Assembly (NCBI RefSeq): GCF_029894125.1
Contig: NZ_JARXYZ010000014.1
Span: forward strand, 162,285-226,284
Length of the DNA stretch: 64,000 nucleotides
Source: Kitasatospora sp. MAA19
GTDB taxonomy: Bacteria; Actinomycetota; Actinomycetes; Streptomycetales; Streptomycetaceae
Direction: 5' to 3'
The stretch's first letter is position 1; each line of letters starts with the position of its first letter. Below are positions 59,321 through 64,000 of this stretch, one piece after another. Below the pieces are notes generated by a model. That model had not been told where the DNA came from, made no database searches, and saw only the letters and a list, made by a program, of their open reading frames with translations. The position numbers and the translations under genes are program-made.

Positions 59321-61508
59321 CCGGGAACACCCGGCGCACCACCCGCTCCGCCGCCCCGCCGTCGTCCCACGGGCAGAACCTCGCCCGGAACCGCGCCCGC
59401 GCGGCCGGCTCCGGATCGCCCGCCAGCAGCGCCTTCGCCAGCCCGTCCGCGTCCACCGTGACCGCCCCCGGCGGCTCCGCGAACAGGTCGAAGTAGACGC
59501 CGCGCACCCGCTGGTACTCCTCCCAGTCCGGTGCGAAGACCACGACCGGCCGGTCCAGCACCGCGTAGTCGAACATCATCGACGAGTAGTCCGTCACCAG
59601 CGCGTCCGCCGCGAGGTAGAGGTCCTCCACGGTCGGGTGGGCCGAGACGTCCACGATCGCGGCCGAGCCCTCGTCCGCCGCCAGGTCGCCCGGGCCGCCG
59701 GTGTGGAAGTAGTGCGTGCGCACCAGCAGGGTGAAGTCCGGGCCCAGCCGGCGGGCCAACTTCCGTACGTCCAGCAGTGGCAGGTAGCCGCCCTTGTCCC
59801 CGCGGTGGGTCGGGGCGTACAGCACGGCGGTGGTGCCGGGCCGCAGTCCGAACCGTTCGCGCATGGCGCGCACCTCCTCCGGTGCGGCGTTGGCCAGCCG
59901 GTCGTTGCGCGGGTAGCCGGTGTCCAGCATCTCGTACCGGCCGGGGAAGGCACGGGCGAAGTGCTCGCTGGTGTGCGGGTTGGAGGAGACCAGGAAGTCC
60001 CAGCGGTCGATGGCCTCCTGGAGCTGGTCGAAGTCCATCCCCTCGGCGGCCTCGGGGCGTTCGCGCAGGTCCATGCCCATCGCCTTGAGCGGGGTGCCGT
60101 GCTGGGTCTGCACATGGACCGTGCCCGGCCGCTTCGCCATCGTGCGCGGGAAGTTGACGTTGTTGACGAAGTACTTGGCGGTCGCCATCGCCTTCAGATA
60201 GGCGGGGGTGTTGACGATCACGTACGGCACGCCGGGCGGTATGGTCTCGGCCTGGGCGCGGTTCTCCACCACCCACACGCCCCGGATCTGCGGCGCCAGT
60301 TCCCGCGCCTTCTCGTAGATCGCCGCCGGGCTGCAGGCGTAACCCCGGTGCCAGTACGCCGCGTAGACCGCCAGGTGCTCGTCCAGTGGCAGCCGGCGGA
60401 AGGCGTTGTACGCGGTGAACCTGGCGCCGCTGCGCACGCCCTTCTTCACCGCGGGCGCCACCGCCCGTGCCCCGCGCTTGAGTTCGCGCGGCAGTCGCCC
60501 GGTGCGGCGCAGCTCCGCGTAAGCGATCCGGGCGCCGCGCGCGGCCAGCCGGTACTGCACGCCGCGCACGCCGCCGGGGTAGCGGTAGCCGGCCGGGCGG
60601 TGGCGGGTGAAGTGCCGGGCGATCTGGCGGAAGAAGTCCTTGCGCCGGTCGGCGGGGACCAGCCCGGGGGTGTCGTAGACGTTCAGCGCCTGTCGGACGG
60701 TCCGGTCGAAGACCAGGGTGCGCAGCGCGTCCGGGACGGGCCGGCCGGGGCGGTCCGGGCGGTCCAGGAAGGCGAAGATCGCGTCGTACTGGGCGAACAC
60801 GTCGGCGTGCTTGGGGGAGGCGGTGGCGGTGATCGCGCCGTCCCGGCCGCGCCGGTAGAAGTAGCAGGGGCGGTCGAGGTAGCGCAGCCGCTCGGCGGCC
60901 AGCAGCGCGGGGTAGGTGACCGAGATGTCCTCGTAGTAGCCGCGGCCGAAGGAGACGCCGAGGCCCTCCAGGAAGGCGCGGCGGAACACCTTGTTCCACA
61001 CCGACATCACGGTCTGGAACAGCGCCGGGTGCTCGGCCAGCGTGCAGCCCTCGACCAGCGGGGAGTCGGCCAGCACGTGGCGCCAGGGGTTGGGCTCGGT
61101 GTCGCCGTCCGGGTAGACGTGGGTGAAGCCGGTCAGCAGGACGTCGGCGGGCGTCTCGCGTGCGCGCTCCCGCTCCAGTTCGTCCAGGACCGTGCCGACC
61201 GTCTGCTCGGGCAGCCAGTCGTCGCTGTCCACGAACCAGACGAAATCGCCGCGCACCTGCGGCAGGGCGGCGGTGCGGGCGCCGCCGAGGCCCTGGTTCT
61301 CGGTGAGGTGCAGGACCCGCAGCCGGGGGTCGCGGGCCGCGTACGCGTCCAGGACGGCGCCGCAGCCGTCGGGGGAGAGGTCGTCGACCGCGATCACCTC
61401 GAAACGGGTCTCCGAGGCGGGGGTGTCGCCGAGGATCGAGTCGAGGCAGCGCGGCAGGAACCGCTCCACGCCGTGGACCGGGAGCACGATGCTGAGGAGG
61501 AGGGGCAC
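59310..61508 (-). CDS. Bifunctional glycosyltransferase / CDP-glycerol:glycerophosphotransferase
   Basis: A 732-residue fusion. The N-terminal family 2 glycosyltransferase (about residues 1-240) has LSIVLPVHGVERFLPRCLDS, the DD of IAVDDLSPDG and FVDSDDW. The C-terminal glycerophosphotransferase domain (about 370-725) has VQTQHGTPLKAMGMDL, LYAPTHRGDKGGYLPL and LVTDYSSMMFDYAVLDRPVV. Such proteins build teichoic-acid-like wall polymers of actinobacteria. The start is a GTG at 61508 with a poor ribosome site. Confidence 0.9.
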   Translation of the reverse strand: MPLLLSIVLPVHGVERFLPRCLDSILGDTPASETRFEVIAVDDLSPDGCGAVLDAYAARDPRLRVLHLTENQGLGGARTAALPQVRGDFVWFVDSDDWLPEQTVGTVLDELERERARETPADVLLTGFTHVYPDGDTEPNPWRHVLADSPLVEGCTLAEHPALFQTVMSVWNKVFRRAFLEGLGVSFGRGYYEDISVTYPALLAAERLRYLDRPCYFYRRGRDGAITATASPKHADVFAQYDAIFAFLDRPDRPGRPVPDALRTLVFDRTVRQALNVYDTPGLVPADRRKDFFRQIARHFTRHRPAGYRYPGGVRGVQYRLAARGARIAYAELRRTGRLPRELKRGARAVAPAVKKGVRSGARFTAYNAFRRLPLDEHLAVYAAYWHRGYACSPAAIYEKARELAPQIRGVWVVENRAQAETIPPGVPYVIVNTPAYLKAMATAKYFVNNVNFPRTMAKRPGTVHVQTQHGTPLKAMGMDLRERPEAAEGMDFDQLQEAIDRWDFLVSSNPHTSEHFARAFPGRYEMLDTGYPRNDRLANAAPEEVRAMRERFGLRPGTTAVLYAPTHRGDKGGYLPLLDVRKLARRLGPDFTLLVRTHYFHTGGPGDLAADEGSAAIVDVSAHPTVEDLYLAADALVTDYSSMMFDYAVLDRPVVVFAPDWEEYQRVRGVYFDLFAEPPGAVTVDADGLAKALLAGDPEPAARARFRARFCPWDDGGAAERVVRRVFPVES

Positions 61509-61828
61509 GCTGGCCGAGTCTACCGACCCACCGGGTCCGACCTGCGGGGACGTCGGGGAGGGGGCGCCTGGCGGGCGCCGGCGGGGCGATCGGCCGCCCC
61601 GGGGGCGGGCTCCGGACCCGGAGCCGCCGGTGCCGGGCCCCGAGCGGGGTGGCACCGGCAGCCTGGTGGCGGCCCGGCCGACCCTCTACGGCCGGCCGCC
61701 GGTCCGGGCACCTCGCGAGCCTGGCCACCGCAGCGTCGAGGCGGCCGGGCAGTGGCTCGCAGGAGCCGGAGTCCTTCATCACTCGAACACATGCGTGGGT
61801 GCGATCCGGCATGAGCCCGTTCTCACAG

Positions 61829-61857
61829 ATATTGCTTGGAGTAATCCCGGGAGTCAA
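61829..61857 (-). promoter_or_regulatory. Candidate promoter for the glycosyltransferase gene
   Basis: On the minus strand TTGACT (61857-61852) and CAATAT (61834-61829) are separated by 17 nt, a good sigma-HrdB-like pair. It implies an untranslated leader of about 310 nt. A GAACACAT / ATGTGTTC inverted pair (61785-61792 and 61866-61873) flanks it. Confidence 0.5.
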
Positions 61858-62185
61858 TCCCTCGAATGTGTTCACTTCATGAAGCGTGACCGAGTCGACC
61901 GGTCGCTTTGTCGACGACCGGGAGCTGTCCCCTATATCCGTGGCCGGGTCCGGGCCGCCTCCGTCGCCGCGATCGCCGCTGTGGCCGGTGCGACCACCGG
62001 GCCGCCCGTGAGACCCCGTGCGCCGGGCGTATATCGGGCCACCGGGCGCCGGGTCCGCGCTCCGGGCCCTGCTGACGGATGGCCGGTCGTGCACCATCAT
62101 TGATGCCTAGTCGTGACCGGCCTGGTGGCCCCTGGTGCATCGTCAGTTGACGCCGCACGATACGGTGGCACAACACCAAGGACGG

Positions 62186-62214
62186 TTGCGCGAAGGCCGT
62201 CCATCGCGGATAGT
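62186..62214 (+). promoter_or_regulatory. Candidate promoter for the small conserved gene
   Basis: TTGCGC (62186-62191) and GATAGT (62209-62214) with a 17-nt spacer, about 43 nt before the ATG. The region 61858-62185 between the two divergent promoters shows no gene. Confidence 0.45.
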
Positions 62215-62256
62215 CTTCGCCTCACGGCCCTGGCGCCTCGTAGGGGTGGGAAACTG

Positions 62257-62523
62257 ATGGAACACATGCAAGTGCGGACTCGGCCCCGCGTGCCGGCGAT
62301 CCAGTGCGGTGTCGGCACGACCGGCCGTCGGATCGATCGACACCTGGCCGTGCTCGGCGCACCCGCACTCTCGGCGGTGGACACCGCCGAGGCGCTCGGG
62401 TTGATAAGGGAGCTGACGCCGCGCGGCGAGAGCGCTCCGACGGCCAGGCGCCGCCACGTGCGGGTGTCGCTGCTGGCGCCATTGCGTCGGCTGCGGCGAA
62501 GCCTCTTCGGCAGTCGCGGCTGA
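62257..62523 (+). CDS. Small conserved hypothetical protein
   Basis: An 88-residue basic protein starting MEHMQVRTRPRVPAIQCGVG, with TTGRRIDRHLAVLGAPALSA and an Arg-rich C-terminal helix (LLAPLRRLRRSLFGSRG). I recall similar short proteins of unknown function in streptomycetes. A GGGGTGGGAA ribosome site, an upstream promoter candidate and a downstream terminator support a real gene. Confidence 0.7.
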   Translation: MEHMQVRTRPRVPAIQCGVGTTGRRIDRHLAVLGAPALSAVDTAEALGLIRELTPRGESAPTARRRHVRVSLLAPLRRLRRSLFGSRG

Positions 62524-62547
62524 CCTGCTCACATGCTGGACCCGGAT

Positions 62548-62577
62548 CCCGGCGGACCACACGGACCGCCGGGTTTT
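62548..62577 (+). terminator. Intrinsic terminator with T run
   Basis: An 8-bp stem (CCCGGCGG / CCGCCGGG) with a 10-nt loop followed by TTTT, 24 nt after the small gene. It is one of the few hairpins here with a T tract. Confidence 0.85.
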
Positions 62578-62725
62578 CGGTGTGCGCGGGCCCCTGACCT
62601 GCGCCCGCCCACCCCGCCCCGGCTACTTTGGTCTGAACCTTTCACCCTAGTGCAGTTTGCCTCCCCGGCAAGCGGAGTCCGCGAGGTGCTGCGCGAGGCC
62701 CCCCGGCGTGGGTGAGGATGGCGCC

Positions 62726-63172
62726 ATGGCGGACAACACCCACTCCACCCACCCGGGCCCCTTCCAGACCACCACCTTCGAGATCACCACCGGCAGCCGC
62801 GAGGTCGCGCTCGACATCACCGACCGCTGCGCCGCGTTCCTCACCGACCGGGCCGCCGGTCGCGACGGCCTGCTCAACGTCTTCGTCCCGCACGCCACCG
62901 CCGGGATCGCCGTCCTGGAGACCGGCTCCGGCAGTGACGACGACTTCCTCGACACCCTGCGCGAGCTGCTCCCCGCCGACGACCGCTGGCGCCACCGGCA
63001 CGGCAGCCCCGGCCACGGGCGGGACCACGTGGTGCCCGGCCTGGTCGCCCCGCACGCCACCCTGCCGGTGATCGGCGGCCAACTGGCGCTCGGCATCTGG
63101 CAGTCCGTGGTGCTGATCGACACCAACGGGGACAACCCGCGCCGGACCGTCCGGCTGTCCTTCCTCGGCTGA
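62726..63172 (+). CDS. YjbQ/UPF0047 family protein
   Basis: A 148-residue single-domain protein with the family's conserved PHATAGIAVLE, the acidic DDFLDTLRELLP, the RHRHGSPGHGRDHV histidine cluster and GTWQ-like LGIWQSVVLIDTNG. The family is annotated as secondary thiamine-phosphate synthase on the basis of low activity; the true role is unsettled. Confidence 0.9.
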   Translation: MADNTHSTHPGPFQTTTFEITTGSREVALDITDRCAAFLTDRAAGRDGLLNVFVPHATAGIAVLETGSGSDDDFLDTLRELLPADDRWRHRHGSPGHGRDHVVPGLVAPHATLPVIGGQLALGIWQSVVLIDTNGDNPRRTVRLSFLG

Positions 63173-63203
63173 CCCCGGACGGATGCTCGGCCGACCGGAC
63201 GCC

Positions 63204-63821
63204 CTACTCGGCGGCGGGGCTGTCTGTGGGGTCGGCGACGGCGGCGGGGCCACCGGCGGGGTCGGCGGCGGGGTCGGCGACGGCGGCGGCCACCGCGGCC
63301 AGGTAGCGCTCGACCGCCAGGTGCTGGCAGAGCAGCGCGACCGGTCGGCCCAGCCGCGCGTACCAGGCGGCCAGTCTGGAGAACGCGGACACCTCGAACC
63401 ACACCCCGCCGTCGGCGTCCATGGACACCAGGAACGCCTCCTCGCCGCACTCCGGGTGCCCGGGGAGGGTGCCGTACGCGAAGCCGATCCGGCCCGGATC
63501 GTCGAGCGTCCACACCACCCGGCACGGGATCACCAGCCGCGGCCACCGGCCGCCCGGCAGGCTCAGCCGCAGCAGCACCGTCGCCCCCGCCTCGGCCGGC
63601 CCGTGCGGGTACACGGCGAAGCCGGTGCCCAGCTGGCAGCCCCAGCCGAGCACGTACCGCCCGGCCCGCTCCAACACCTGCGTCCCGTGCCCCAGGTACA
63701 CCCGTCGCCGCAGGTGCGCATACCCGTCCGGCAGCCGCCCGCCGAGGGTCGCGCCCACCTCGGGGTAGGAGAACCCGGCGTCGCGGGCGGCGTTCAGTCG
63801 CCGCTGAAGATCGCTGGCCAT
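63204..63821 (-). CDS. DUF1990 family protein
   Basis: A 205-residue protein with the DUF1990 features FSYPEVGATLGGRLPDGY, HGTQVLERAGRYVLGWG, GRIGFAYGTLPGHPECGEEA and VSAFSRLAAWYARLGRPVA. The last 30 residues are an Ala/Asp/Pro repeat from a GGGGTCGGCG-type DNA repeat. Function unknown. It is convergent with the yjbQ-like gene, 31 nt apart. Confidence 0.87.
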   Translation of the reverse strand: MASDLQRRLNAARDAGFSYPEVGATLGGRLPDGYAHLRRRVYLGHGTQVLERAGRYVLGWGCQLGTGFAVYPHGPAEAGATVLLRLSLPGGRWPRLVIPCRVVWTLDDPGRIGFAYGTLPGHPECGEEAFLVSMDADGGVWFEVSAFSRLAAWYARLGRPVALLCQHLAVERYLAAVAAAVADPAADPAGGPAAVADPTDSPAAE

Positions 63822-63891
63822 CCGCCCACCGTAGTCCCACGCCGCCAGGCCGGCGTCGGCCGGGCGGTGGGGTTTGGCCGGGTGGGGGCCC

Positions 63892-64000
63892 GGGGGGGGG
63901 GGGGGGGGGGGGGTGGGGGTGGGGGGGGATGGGGGTTATGGGGGGGTGGCGCGGGGGCACCGGGGGCCGCCCCCCCCGCATAAGCGGGGGCCCCCCCGGG
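63892..64000. other. 22-base G run and low-quality contig end
   Basis: Twenty-two consecutive G (63892-63913) are followed by G-rich, frame-breaking sequence and a run of C (63971-63977) at the very end. No gene can be read. It looks like a sequencing or assembly artefact. Confidence 0.8.

Noticed and set aside
59242..62100. Long minus-strand frame containing VNTFEGLTPGITPSNICENG
   Set aside because: The start of the frame covers the promoter candidate of the glycosyltransferase, it has no ribosome site and no recognisable domain, and the rest is a shadow of the glycosyltransferase gene.
63892..63960. G-quadruplex regulatory element
   Set aside because: The G run is more simply explained as a base-calling artefact at a contig end.
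1..64000. tRNA or rRNA genes
   Set aside because: No cloverleaf with a GTTCRANYC-type T loop in a suitable context and no rRNA sequence was seen by eye; a covariance-model search would be needed to exclude them fully.

Overview
The window is very GC-rich DNA with dense genes, frequent GTG and TTG starts, 1-4 nt stop/start overlaps and strong GC hairpins between convergent genes. Together with IdeR/DmdR1-type iron boxes, an ECF-like sigma factor, a PASTA-less Ser/Thr kinase, a secreted M4 protease and many orphan two-component systems, this points to a chromosome of the Streptomycetaceae (Streptomyces or Kitasatospora); the species cannot be fixed from the sequence. Both ends look like assembly edges: the window opens inside an IS982-like transposase gene and closes in a 22-base G run followed by disordered G/C sequence.

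Layout. 0.1-4.8 kb: an ABC exporter with two paralogous permeases, next to a NarL-type two-component system. 4.9-7.9 kb: modABC molybdate uptake. 8.3-9.3 kb: a DRB0094-type RNA ligase. 9.5-11.9 kb: a small secreted cysteine-containing protein, an ECF-like sigma factor and an unknown gene. 12.0-16.1 kb: a DctA C4-dicarboxylate symporter divergent from a CitA/DcuS-type sensor-regulator pair. 16.2-32.8 kb: a siderophore island. 32.9-38.8 kb: small metabolic genes, a membrane Ser/Thr kinase with an extracellular lectin-like domain and a glutaredoxin-like protein. 38.9-45.0 kb: a sensor kinase with an unusual C-terminal extension, its regulator and a MacB/FtsX-type ABC system. 45.6-49.0 kb: an M4 metalloprotease, a truncated MFS gene and a MerR regulator. 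49.2-52.6 kb: a Baeyer-Villiger-type monooxygenase/hydrolase/SDR operon. 52.8-58.1 kb: a MocR regulator divergent from a LysE exporter, an SDR and an ABC exporter. 58.1-63.8 kb: an acyltransferase, an EF-hand protein, a teichoic-acid-type glycosyltransferase and small conserved genes.

The siderophore island is the main find. Five minus-strand genes (ATP-grasp, IucA/IucC, MFS, IucA/IucC, PLP decarboxylase), each overlapping the next by 4 nt, reproduce the order of the vibrioferrin operon pvsABCDE. Next to them is an iron-box-controlled pair for L-2,4-diaminobutyrate transaminase and decarboxylase (as in rhizobactin rhbAB), which would supply diaminobutyrate or 1,3-diaminopropane, precursors that vibrioferrin does not use. 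No N-hydroxylase or acetyltransferase is present, so a citrate-based carboxylate siderophore, possibly new, is predicted. A complete siderophore ABC importer and an FhuF-like reductase, each with an iron box, would complete export, uptake and iron release. The pvs-like operon is bracketed on both sides by copies of an AT-rich palindromic repeat, and a third relative lies near 52.7 kb.
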